Assembly: GCA_015233895.1 (NCBI GenBank)
Contig: JADFXG010000012.1
Span: forward strand, 1-64,000
Length of the DNA: 64,000 bases
From: Nitrospirota bacterium
GTDB lineage: Bacteria; Nitrospirota; Thermodesulfovibrionia; Thermodesulfovibrionales; Magnetobacteriaceae
Direction: 5' to 3'
The first letter of the stretch is position 1, and each line of letters opens with the position of its first letter. Positions 57,463-64,000 of this stretch are shown here, one piece after another. The position numbers were made by a program, and so were the translations under genes. The notes below the pieces were generated by a model, which ran no database searches, had not been told where the DNA came from, and saw only the letters and a program-made list of their open reading frames with translations.

Positions 57463-57672
57463 TTATTTAACCGGATCATAGCCGCCGCGGCTTATCGGAT
57501 GACACCTTAAAACCCTCTTTAAAGACATTAACAACCCTGTAAAAGGGCCGTGTTTTTCTATCGCCTCTGCACAGTAATCGGAACAGCTCGGATAGAATCT
57601 GCATGATGACGGTAACAGTGGCGAAAACATTGCCTTATAGAACTGAATAAGCGTAATGAGAATCGTCTTCAT
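57463..57672 (-). CDS. yidD: Membrane protein insertion efficiency factor YidD
   Basis: The 69-residue protein has an amphipathic N-terminal helix and the cysteine core [14 protein letters not shown]-x-S-R-G-G-Y-D-P-V closes it. Overlaps the rnpA frame by 4 bases. It assists YidC-dependent insertion. Confidence 0.95.
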   Translation of the reverse strand: MKTILITLIQFYKAMFSPLLPSSCRFYPSCSDYCAEAIEKHGPFTGLLMSLKRVLRCHPISRGGYDPVK

Positions 57673-57929
57673 TTTAGTTTATCAAACAAAGACTGAAGTT
57701 CTATGCTCACACTATTGAAACCAACAGTTGAAATCACAGGTTTTGCGGCAACAACAACGTCAAAAGGCAGCGCACTGGCTCTTTCCAATAAAATCAACCT
57801 GACCGCTTCCCTGAAATACCTTTTAATGCGGTTTCTTACCACAGCGTTTCCGACTTTTTTACTAACAACAAGCCCAAGCCGCAAGTGCGTGTTAGATGTT
57901 GCCAAAAAATAAATGTTCAACATTTTCAA
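57669..57929 (-). CDS. rnpA: Ribonuclease P protein component, start unclear
   Basis: The frame holds the RnpA core [25 protein letters not shown], which binds RNase P RNA. The only ordinary start codon is TTG at 57929, giving 86 residues, which is short. Conserved-looking sequence continues upstream in frame to about 57989 ([17 protein letters not shown]), as in normal RnpA, but no ATG, GTG or TTG lies between that point and the stop at 58031. See findings. Confidence 0.85.
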   Translation of the reverse strand: MKMLNIYFLATSNTHLRLGLVVSKKVGNAVVRNRIKRYFREAVRLILLERASALPFDVVVAAKPVISTVGFNSVSIELQSLFDKLK

Positions 57930-57979
57930 GGTGAATTTGCGGCCTTTTTTAAAGACATCCTGAAACTCAGAGCTTTTCC

Positions 57980-58123
57980 TTAAGCGCTCAGCTCTTTTCG
58001 TCCTTTTGCCCTTCTTCTTTTGATGACGTTACGGCCTGACGCTGTTGACATCCGCTTTCTGAACCCGTGTTTCCTTTTCCTCTTAATGTTGTGTGGATGA
58101 AATGTCGTATATGCTCCGCCCAT
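57980..58123 (-). CDS. rpmH: Ribosomal protein bL34
   Basis: The 47-codon gene is too short for usual length cut-offs. It reads [22 protein letters not shown] and ends [12 protein letters not shown], the bL34 pattern (H-G-F-R-x-R-M). Ribosome site AGAGGAAG. It overlaps the extended rnpA frame. First gene of rpmH-rnpA-yidD-yidC. Confidence 0.95.
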   Translation of the reverse strand: MGGAYTTFHPHNIKRKRKHGFRKRMSTASGRNVIKRRRAKGRKELSA

Positions 58124-58163
58124 TGCTATATCTTCCTCTGCTCTTTAGATTTACACAAAACCT

Positions 58164-58193
58164 ATTATATTAGGTTCTTATTAGTATTGTCAA
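58164..58193 (-). promoter_or_regulatory. Sigma-70 promoter of the rpmH operon
   Basis: On the minus strand TTGACA (58188-58193) and TATAAT (58164-58169) with an 18-base spacer: consensus hexamers, as expected for a ribosomal protein gene. Bases 58194-58420 hold no gene. Confidence 0.85.
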
Positions 58194-58420
58194 CTGAGGG
58201 ATAAAAATGTTTTTTTTATTTTTCGTTTTTTTGAAGTAAAGTGGTTTATTGTGAGAATGAGATGGGAAAGAAAAGAGCCGTTGCCTCAGAAAGAGCAACA
58301 CTCAGACAAACCCCCGGGAAAATGACTTAAGCTGACCTTACAGAAAAAAACTATAATGGAGCTCCGGTTACCAAAATTACTTGACATTCCTGTTGGTATT
58401 TTTCGGTGTAATATTGTTTT

Positions 58421-59269
58421 TTAGGTCAAGAAGGATTTTAAAGCATCGACAATTCTGTCTGTATCTATGAGATTCATGCAATGTTTCAACTTATCTAAAG
58501 AACATGGTATCGAATAGTTAATGTGGCTGTATCCAGGCTGTATGCATTTGTCGAAGAACTCGCACCTTTCTTCTCCTTTGATATGTACTTGACCGCAATA
58601 TCCATAAATCAAGCTGTCAGTAGGTCCCCAAAGAACTATGGCCGGAACTCCGGCATAATGTGCAGTGTGCATTATAAAATTATCAGACGTGATTACGACA
58701 TCACATTTATTTATAACGTTAATAAGACTGCGAGGAGTCGTTAGACCTATAATTGAGTATGTTCCTTTTATATACTGCTGCCCTAAACGTCCTGCTTGAA
58801 TTATAAGAGTGTCATCGGATTTGATTTTTTCTACGAATTCATGCCACTTGTTGAAATCCATTTCTTTACGAGGAGAATCAGACCATGGGGCTATCAAAAT
58901 ATTCTTATTTCGAAAGGGGATTATTGTATTTAATTCAAAATCGGTAGAAATTATATCTGGGAAATAGAGACGCTCTTCTACAGGAGTTTCAAGATTGAAA
59001 ATTCGAGCCAAAATCTGGAAGGCTCGACGATTCCCTTGTCCAAGAACCTCCTTACTCCAGTAGTCTGTTCCAATAATAAAAGCATCTTTGGGTGGAAATC
59101 CTACGTAAGAAATCGCAGGATGTCCTTTTAAAATACTCAAATATTTTGTCCGCCTAACCAAATTAAACTTTCGGGAAGGCTCTCTTTCGATGTCAAGTTT
59201 CAGGACTCCTGAAATCATAAGAGCATCGCCCAACCCGCCAATTGGGTTAATCCAGATATTTTCAGCCAT
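58421..59269 (-). CDS. GT9-type glycosyltransferase in the peptide-modification cassette
   Basis: From the ATG at 59269 (M-A-E-N-I-W-I-N) the protein has 282 residues; a second ATG 9 bases earlier is possible. It resembles the heptosyltransferase (GT9) fold: N-P-I-G-G-L-G-D-A-L-M at the start, I-L-I-A-P-W-S mid-protein, and V-I-T-S-D-N-F-I-M-H-T-A-H with V-L-W-G-P-T-D near the end. The usual W-x-P-x-x-W motifs are absent. Its place right after the radical SAM genes (gap 13 bases) suggests that it glycosylates the modified peptide rather than LPS. Inference. Confidence 0.7.
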   Translation of the reverse strand: MAENIWINPIGGLGDALMISGVLKLDIEREPSRKFNLVRRTKYLSILKGHPAISYVGFPPKDAFIIGTDYWSKEVLGQGNRRAFQILARIFNLETPVEERLYFPDIISTDFELNTIIPFRNKNILIAPWSDSPRKEMDFNKWHEFVEKIKSDDTLIIQAGRLGQQYIKGTYSIIGLTTPRSLINVINKCDVVITSDNFIMHTAHYAGVPAIVLWGPTDSLIYGYCGQVHIKGEERCEFFDKCIQPGYSHINYSIPCSLDKLKHCMNLIDTDRIVDALKSFLT

Positions 59270-59282
59270 ATCTACCATGAGA

Positions 59283-60380
59283 TTAAAACGTGAGCCCAGT
59301 TATAGGTTCAAAAAATTTTTCTATAAATCTCTTTTTTGATAAACACCATCGGGTTTTATGCACAAAATCTCCGTGTTCGTCATATGAGTCTAAAGGACAT
59401 CCACCGTGGCATATGCTCCAAAAGCGGCAATCCTTACAGTCCTTTTCCAACAGGATTTCATTGCGGCTGATCAACTGTCCACGTTGAGAATCGTAAAGTA
59501 TTTCATGAAGAGACCGGTCGAGTATGTTTCCATAAGAGAGTAAACCCCAGTCAGAGGACCTTCCACATTGGGATGTCTCACCGCGGGGATCAATATTTAC
59601 ATGGTTATAGGCACAATCCCCTGAATCGACACAGGATAGACTGAGAGCATCTCTTTTTGCATTTATCGAAAACGATTTAAATGGTTCGATTTCGTAATAT
59701 ATTTCTTTATATTTCCACCATACGGGAAATATTTCACCTAAAAAATCGGCATATTCATTGGGGGTTATGGCTATGTCTTTAATCTCACTGTCATAGATGA
59801 GCACTTGATTTAAATTAATCCCCCCATTAATGAATAAGTTAGTCAAATAGTAGAATATATCTAAAGGTCTTTCAAGTGATCTTTTTGTAACTACATAGAT
59901 AATTCCTACGTTAAAAGCAGATTCACGTGATAACTTTAGCCCACTGAGAAACATCTTGTTATAAATCTCAGAATCGATATTTTTACCAGGCCCTCTTACG
60001 TTTTGAATAGGGTCGTAACTTGACCCTAAATGACCTATACCCATTTTCTTAAATATTTCCAAAAAATCCTTCGATAAAAGGGTGAGATTCGTTTGAATGT
60101 TGTGATTTATACGGGATAAAGTAGCAGTACAATGCTTTTCCTGTATATCTAAAGCCGTTTTAAAAAAATCCACACCCAAAAGCAGTGGTTCGCCTCCATG
60201 CCACAAAACCGTTATATTATCATCAGGATTCGACATTAAAAAGGTATTTATTCTCGAAAAACACACATCCAGGATTTCATAAGACATTATCGGGGTGGTT
60301 GAAGGCTTTCTACGGACTACGTCGCAGTATATACAATTAGAGTTACATTTTTCCGTTGCTTTTAGAATTATAGTTGCCAT
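59283..60380 (-). CDS. Radical SAM/SPASM enzyme (peptide maturase-like)
   Basis: The 365-residue protein has the radical SAM motif C-x3-C-x2-C at Cys12, Cys16, Cys19 (K-C-N-S-N-C-I-Y-C), G-G-E-P at 62-65, and a full SPASM domain with eight cysteines (250, 256, 272, 315, 318, 324, 328, 346), enough for two auxiliary [4Fe-4S] clusters. This is the anSME/peptide-maturase layout. It overlaps the gene before by 13 bases. It probably changes side chains of the repeat peptide, such as by C-C, C-S or C-O bond formation or oxidation. Reaction unknown. Confidence 0.8.
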   Translation of the reverse strand: MATIILKATEKCNSNCIYCDVVRRKPSTTPIMSYEILDVCFSRINTFLMSNPDDNITVLWHGGEPLLLGVDFFKTALDIQEKHCTATLSRINHNIQTNLTLLSKDFLEIFKKMGIGHLGSSYDPIQNVRGPGKNIDSEIYNKMFLSGLKLSRESAFNVGIIYVVTKRSLERPLDIFYYLTNLFINGGINLNQVLIYDSEIKDIAITPNEYADFLGEIFPVWWKYKEIYYEIEPFKSFSINAKRDALSLSCVDSGDCAYNHVNIDPRGETSQCGRSSDWGLLSYGNILDRSLHEILYDSQRGQLISRNEILLEKDCKDCRFWSICHGGCPLDSYDEHGDFVHKTRWCLSKKRFIEKFFEPITGLTF

Positions 60381-61144
60381 AGTTGGTTTGAATCACTTGT
60401 TCTTTTTTTATAGTAGTATTCTGCGGCTTCCAAAACATCCACAAATAACTTTTGACAACCGTATTTCTGGTTTGATGAGTCGGGAAATTTACCTAAACAT
60501 ATCCGCCAGCCTTGGCAATAAGCGCATCCCTCTGGCTTAAGAAAAAAATCTTCACGAGACAGTAGCCTTTCGTGAAACAGCGATAATATTCCGAAACTGC
60601 TTATATGAAAATATCTTTCGGGGTCGTTAAAATAAACCGCACCATAATCGATATATTTTCCTCGTTCATAATTTAACAATAAATAACCGAAAGGTTCGAT
60701 TTGTCCACGTGAAACCATGCCGTAAACTGCGTAATGCATCAGATCGTTAACCGATTCCCAATCGGGATTTTTACGGTCGAAGACAATTCCACAAGCTATA
60801 CCTAAAGATGATAATATCCTTAACCCTGAAAATGTTTCGCTATCGCTCTCAGGCAAAAAAACTCTAATATTTAGTTTTCTAAACATTTTTATTTTCTTAA
60901 TAAAATCAGAAATCTCACCAATCCCCGGCGTATATAATGCTATCGGTATATCTGCATATTCTTCATAAATCGTCAATGAATCGAGTTTTTTCGGGTAATT
61001 AATCATTATACAATGTAATCTGTTATTTTCATTTACAGCATTGGCAACGGCTATTATTTCGGAAAAAGCATCATATCGTATTACCAGTGTTTCGTTTCTG
61101 AAGCGGTCTATCAGAGCCTTATCGAAGGGGCAGCATTTAATCAT
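60368..61144 (-). CDS. SPASM-like partner protein without radical SAM motif
   Basis: The 258-residue protein follows the first radical SAM gene with no gap (TAA then ATG). It has an alpha/beta barrel-like sequence but no C-x3-C-x2-C at its start. Its C-terminal C-A-Y-C-Q-G-W-R-I-C (207-216) and Cys230 resemble the end of SPASM domains. Radical-SAM-less SPASM partners are known in some peptide systems (e.g. the GeoRSP type). It could bind the leader peptide or carry one auxiliary cluster. No closer family recognised. Confidence 0.6.
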   Translation of the reverse strand: MIKCCPFDKALIDRFRNETLVIRYDAFSEIIAVANAVNENNRLHCIMINYPKKLDSLTIYEEYADIPIALYTPGIGEISDFIKKIKMFRKLNIRVFLPESDSETFSGLRILSSLGIACGIVFDRKNPDWESVNDLMHYAVYGMVSRGQIEPFGYLLLNYERGKYIDYGAVYFNDPERYFHISSFGILSLFHERLLSREDFFLKPEGCAYCQGWRICLGKFPDSSNQKYGCQKLFVDVLEAAEYYYKKRTSDSNQLWQL

Positions 61145-62170
61145 TTATATTTTCCCTGTCTCATCTGAAATTACGTACATTTCATCCAAACGTATAGGGG
61201 GCTCATCCCTAAATGACGATAAGATATGAGCTTTGCATCCTCCATGGCAAAGGCCGTTTTCACGATAAACACAATCGTCACAGCGCTCGAAAATGCCGCA
61301 TGCTTCTGTCTGGATTTTTGAAAACAGATCGTTATAATATTCTATTACTTCACTAAAAGAATTAAATTCAAAGAGAGATTTCTTATGAAAAGACGACAAA
61401 GGAAAACACGGCCATACCTCCATGTCGGGTCCAATATCGATAGCCGGTACGCAGTAAAACCTGAAATCTCCCGTTGTTAACCTGTACATCTGGCCCAGTT
61501 GATTGTCGTTAAGTGCACACATTGGGAAACCACAATCGAAAGCTGGTTTTATCCTTAATTCCTTAAAAATATCAAAACAAGACGATAACCGCTTTATTAT
61601 ATTATCAAAGCTGCCAATATCAACGTAGATATTATCCTTTCCAACAATCCTGTGGGCTAACCCTAAACGAAGTACACGAATCATGCCATACATATTTATT
61701 GCCTGGAACAGGAAATTCATATCAAAATCATTTCTGTAGATATTAAATCCGGCAATCGTACGGTTTCCGAAATGTTCCAGGAATCGCTTTACACTGACTG
61801 TTTCGGCTACAGGAGATAGTGCTGGGTCGTTAAGATTGCAGACAAATGTCAATCTGCCCATTGGAACGTCTTCAAGTGTTTTTATCGATTTACTTAGCTT
61901 ATCTTTAGTCATGATACCGCTTGTAAAAACGCTGACGTCAAACCCACGTTCTATGAGATAAACTACAAAATCGTTAAAGGAAGGGTGCAGTGTAGGCTCC
62001 CCCCCAAGCAAAGACAGATGGCGGTGCCCTGAACACTCAAGCAAATCGGCAATATAGATTAAGTTCTCCCACGACAGCATCTTGTCTGAGGTACTGTTTT
62101 CCATATGTTTTAAAGCAAAACAATACGGACACTTGCGAACGCATTGCTGCGTTAAAAGAACGTTTGCCAT
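61145..62170 (-). CDS. Radical SAM protein with divergent cysteine-rich tail
   Basis: The 341-residue protein has C-V-R-K-C-P-Y-C (Cys10, 14, 17) and G-G-E-P at 56-59. A later set of cysteines (213, 218, 240, 255, 291, 297, 300, 308, 312), including C-D-D-C and C-H-G-G-C, is SPASM/Twitch-like. It is the first enzyme after the precursor gene (68-base gap) and adjoins the SPASM-only gene. With the second radical SAM enzyme it makes a two-maturase cassette. Confidence 0.75.
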   Translation of the reverse strand: MANVLLTQQCVRKCPYCFALKHMENSTSDKMLSWENLIYIADLLECSGHRHLSLLGGEPTLHPSFNDFVVYLIERGFDVSVFTSGIMTKDKLSKSIKTLEDVPMGRLTFVCNLNDPALSPVAETVSVKRFLEHFGNRTIAGFNIYRNDFDMNFLFQAINMYGMIRVLRLGLAHRIVGKDNIYVDIGSFDNIIKRLSSCFDIFKELRIKPAFDCGFPMCALNDNQLGQMYRLTTGDFRFYCVPAIDIGPDMEVWPCFPLSSFHKKSLFEFNSFSEVIEYYNDLFSKIQTEACGIFERCDDCVYRENGLCHGGCKAHILSSFRDEPPIRLDEMYVISDETGKI

Positions 62171-62238
62171 GGTTATCCGATCTCCTACCCTGCCGTTTCA
62201 AAAAATTTTGCATAGATAAACGAATGTTCATCTATTTA

Positions 62239-62589
62239 CTATGAGCAGCTTCTGTACAAAAAGTAACGACCGCTGCTGCTGTAGCAGCTGCTGCTGTTGT
62301 AGGAACCGCTGCTGCTGTAGCCACTGCCGCTGTTGTAGGAACCGCTGTTGTAGGAACCGCTGCTGCTGTAGCGACTGCTGCTGTAGTGACTGCTGGAATA
62401 TGCACTGTTATATGCTGTAAGATTACTATCCTCAAACTGGTGCGCCTCGCCATTCCTATCTGCAACCGAACCTTTCGCTAATTTGGGTAAGCACAGAACA
62501 CTCGATGCTCCTAAAACTCCTAATGCTATACGCTTCAGAGCCTCACGCCTGATCATTTGCTGATCTTCTTTTTTCTTTTTATCGTCCAT
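62239..62589 (-). CDS. Candidate RiPP-like precursor peptide with Tyr/Ser/Gly repeats
   Basis: The ATG at 62589 lies 9 bases after GGAGG and gives 116 residues; a TTG 6 bases earlier is a weaker choice. Residues 1-11 are charged; residues 12-40 (R-R-E-A-L-K then a hydrophobic run, L-P-K-L-A-K-G-S) look like a twin-arginine export signal. The tail from about residue 58 is almost only Tyr, Ser, Gly, Asn: tyrosines at 60, 64, 69, 74, 80, 85, 91, 97, 103, 109, 112, each mostly followed by S-S-S or N-S. No Pfam-type domain recognised. Context suggests it is the substrate of the radical SAM genes downstream. Confidence 0.75.
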   Translation of the reverse strand: MDDKKKKEDQQMIRREALKRIALGVLGASSVLCLPKLAKGSVADRNGEAHQFEDSNLTAYNSAYSSSHYSSSRYSSSGSYNSGSYNSGSGYSSSGSYNSSSCYSSSGRYFLYRSCS

Positions 62590-62619
62590 AGTCAAAAGCC
62601 TCCATTATTATATGATTAT

Positions 62620-62640
62620 TTCTCCTTCCATTAAGGAGAA
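62620..62640 (-). promoter_or_regulatory. Leader hairpin before the precursor gene
   Basis: TTCTCCTT (62620-62627) and AAGGAGAA (62633-62640) form an 8 bp stem with 5-base loop in the transcript, about 25 bases before the ribosome site. Its AAGGAG-like strand could compete with, or mimic, a ribosome site. Role unknown. Confidence 0.5.
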
Positions 62641-62723
62641 TAAGCACTACAGATAAATGTCAATTCAACATGCAGCTTTTAAGGCGACATTCTGTGCCGT
62701 ATTTATGCTACACAGTATGGTAG

Positions 62724-62752
62724 ATTTTACATAAAAATGAAAAGAATGTCAA
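62724..62752 (-). promoter_or_regulatory. Promoter of the peptide cassette
   Basis: On the minus strand TTGACA (62747-62752), 17 bases, then an extended -10 TG-TAAAAT (62724-62729). It places the start near 62717, leaving a leader of about 125 bases. The oppF gene ends upstream at 62840 with a short TATGCAA/TTGCATA hairpin (62817-62833), so the cassette is a separate unit. Confidence 0.75.
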
Positions 62753-62839
62753 GCAAAAAATTGTCAATTATGGACAAAAATTTTTTTATTTTTGTTTTTT
62801 AATCCATTACACTAAATATGCAATCCTTGCATAGGTTTA

Positions 62840-63808
62840 TCATAACAGATGACACGATGCAAGCCGTCCATTGTGAGTCAGTAGCTGTGGAATCTCCCTT
62901 TTACAGATGTCTGAACACTTAGGGCACCTCGGATGAAACGGACATCCTGATGGTATGTCTATCGGGCTTGGCACATCCAGTGAGGTGACATCAAAAGTCT
63001 TTCTTTGCGGTTTTGAGGTTTTTCGTATCTTTGGCGCTGATTCGATAAGCATCACCGTGTATGGATGCATGGGTGCGCTAAAGAGATCCTCTGATTTAGC
63101 CAGTTCCACAATTTTCCCCAGATACATCACACCGATTGTATCGCTAAAGTATCTGACCACGTTTAAGTCATGGCTGATAAATAAAAAAGAAAGTCCATAA
63201 GCAGCCTTTAAATCTTTCAGCAGGTTAAGCACCTGTGCCTGTATAGAGACATCAAGAGAGGACAGTGGTTCATCGGCAACAATCAGCTCAGGTGACAGCG
63301 CAAGCGCACGCGCTATACAAATCCGCTGACGCTGCCCTCCGCTAAACTCGTGCGGATAGCGATTCATAACGTCTGGCTCAAGACCGACATTATTCAGCAG
63401 CTTTCCCACTCGCTCACGAAACTCAGACCGCGGACAGAGTTTGTGAATCAGGAGCGGCTCGGATAGTGTCGTAAATATCTTCATCCTTGGATTTAACGAT
63501 GCAAACGGATCCTGAAAAATTATTTGCACAGCCCGTCTGTATGCTTTAAGGTTGCCAACTTTGAGGCTAAACACACTTTTTCCTTTAAATAATACATCCC
63601 CTCCGTTAGCCTCAATCAACCTCAAGACCAACCGCGCCACAGTTGACTTACCACATCCGCTCTCTCCAACAAGGGCAAACACCGTGTTTTTCTCTATCGC
63701 AAAATCCACGCCGTCAACAGCTTTGACATATCCGGTTTTTTTCAAAAATCCAGATCCAACGGCATATTGTTTTTTAAGCTCCGTTACTTTTAGCAAAGTT
63801 TCTGTCAT
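62840..63808 (-). CDS. Oligopeptide ABC transporter ATP-binding protein (OppF/DppF type)
   Basis: The 322-residue ATPase has Walker A G-E-S-G-C-G-K-S-T, the signature F-S-G-G-Q-R-Q-R-I-C, Walker B L-I-V-A-D-E-P, and the C-terminal oligopeptide/dipeptide extension C-P-F-H-P-R-C-P. It follows the partner ATPase gene by 7 bases. It powers uptake of peptides or nickel-type substrates. It may be unrelated to the peptide cassette. Confidence 0.9.
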   Translation of the reverse strand: MTETLLKVTELKKQYAVGSGFLKKTGYVKAVDGVDFAIEKNTVFALVGESGCGKSTVARLVLRLIEANGGDVLFKGKSVFSLKVGNLKAYRRAVQIIFQDPFASLNPRMKIFTTLSEPLLIHKLCPRSEFRERVGKLLNNVGLEPDVMNRYPHEFSGGQRQRICIARALALSPELIVADEPLSSLDVSIQAQVLNLLKDLKAAYGLSFLFISHDLNVVRYFSDTIGVMYLGKIVELAKSEDLFSAPMHPYTVMLIESAPKIRKTSKPQRKTFDVTSLDVPSPIDIPSGCPFHPRCPKCSDICKREIPQLLTHNGRLASCHLL

Positions 63809-63815
63809 AAATTAC

Positions 63816-64000
63816 CTATAAAGACAACCTTTCATTTCTTATACACCTAAGCAGCCGTCCATCCCCAACATCCCTAAGCTCCGGCTCCTCTGCTCTGCAC
63901 TTTGGCAGCACAAAGCGGCACCTGTCGGAAAACTTACAGCCGGCAGGCAGTCTGTCGGCTCGCGGCACTGTGCCCGGTATTGACTCAAGTGCATCGCCTT
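63816..64000 (-). CDS. Oligopeptide ABC transporter ATP-binding protein, C-terminal part
   Basis: Only the last 61 codons are in the window; the gene continues to the right. They encode I-P-G-T-V-P-R-A-D-R-L-P-A-G-C-K-F-S-D-R-C-R-F, the cysteine-containing C-terminal extension of OppD/DppD-type ATPases. Confidence 0.8.
   Translation of the reverse strand, partial: GDALESIPGTVPRADRLPAGCKFSDRCRFVLPKCRAEEPELRDVGDGRLLRCIRNERLSL

Noticed and set aside
62232-62465. Ala/Thr-rich frame antiparallel in register to the peptide repeats
   Set aside because: It is the same strand in another frame of the repeated TCC/AGC codons. It has no ribosome site, and its repeats follow from the Ser/Tyr codons of the true gene.
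58421-62589. His-Xaa-Ser (Hxs) radical SAM system
   Set aside because: The peptide tail has Tyr/Ser repeats with only one His (residue 68), and the small HxsD-type gene is absent.
1-64000. CRISPR arrays, rRNA genes, prophage modules
   Set aside because: No regularly spaced repeats, cas genes, rRNA or phage structural genes were seen on either strand.

Overview
The window looks like a chromosome segment of a Gram-negative, probably anaerobic bacterium. The gene styles and neighbourhoods recall Nitrospirota (Thermodesulfovibrionia, including the magnetotactic groups) or deltaproteobacteria-like lineages: a homoserine kinase of the phosphoglycerate-mutase type, paired threonine synthases around a MoaD-like protein and a NIL-domain protein, a DHH-CBS-tRNA nucleotidyltransferase fusion, and an acetyl-CoA hydrolase-GNAT fusion. 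The taxonomic placement is inference from gene content only; no rRNA or other marker gene decides it.

Layout. 1-2.6 kb: a remnant-rich edge with an Mrr-type restriction enzyme, a miniature inverted-repeat element at its 5' end, and tRNA-Ser. 2.6-5 kb: a radical SAM protein and motBA. 5-15.5 kb: a cell-envelope glycan block (two large membrane proteins, GT2 and GT4 glycosyltransferases, two methyltransferases), interrupted by an NlpC/P60 lipoprotein and a DUF928 protein. 15.6-18 kb: toxin-antitoxin and HEPN-like genes. 18.3-23.8 kb: a threonine/aspartate-family operon (thrC, MoaD-like, NIL, thrC, apgM-like homoserine kinase, lysC). 23.8-26.6 kb: an AbiL-like ATPase/RloB pair and a PIN/AbrB toxin-antitoxin pair. 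27.4-36.4 kb: pyrC-carA and carB, separated by a 3.3 kb block with a Rieske protein, a second Mrr enzyme and HicAB. 36.4-46 kb: small zinc-ribbon proteins, a receiver protein, valS-nadC, and trpEGD on the other strand. 46-53 kb: tRNA-Gly, a cupin-like protein, an unknown protein, a nitroreductase, a CoA-transferase and rmuC. 53-58 kb: the CCA-type enzyme and the classic rpmH-rnpA-yidD-yidC cluster. 58.4-62.6 kb: a candidate peptide-modification cassette. 62.8-64 kb: an oligopeptide ABC transporter (ATPase genes, one partial).

The strongest candidate for an undescribed system is 58.4-62.75 kb. A clean promoter and leader hairpin precede a 116-residue peptide with a twin-arginine-like leader and a Tyr/Ser/Gly/Asn repeat tail. 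It is followed without other genes by a radical SAM protein, a protein with only the cysteine-rich SPASM-like tail, a radical SAM/SPASM enzyme and a GT9-type glycosyltransferase. The arrangement suggests a RiPP-like pathway in which Tyr/Ser repeats are modified and possibly glycosylated.

A second theme is a family of 251-296 bp MITEs (three copies, terminal AGACCGTTGCA inverted repeats, 7-8 bp target duplications). One copy appears to have cut the restriction gene away from its original ATG. Several other small palindromic repeats lie beside the toxin-antitoxin and defence genes.
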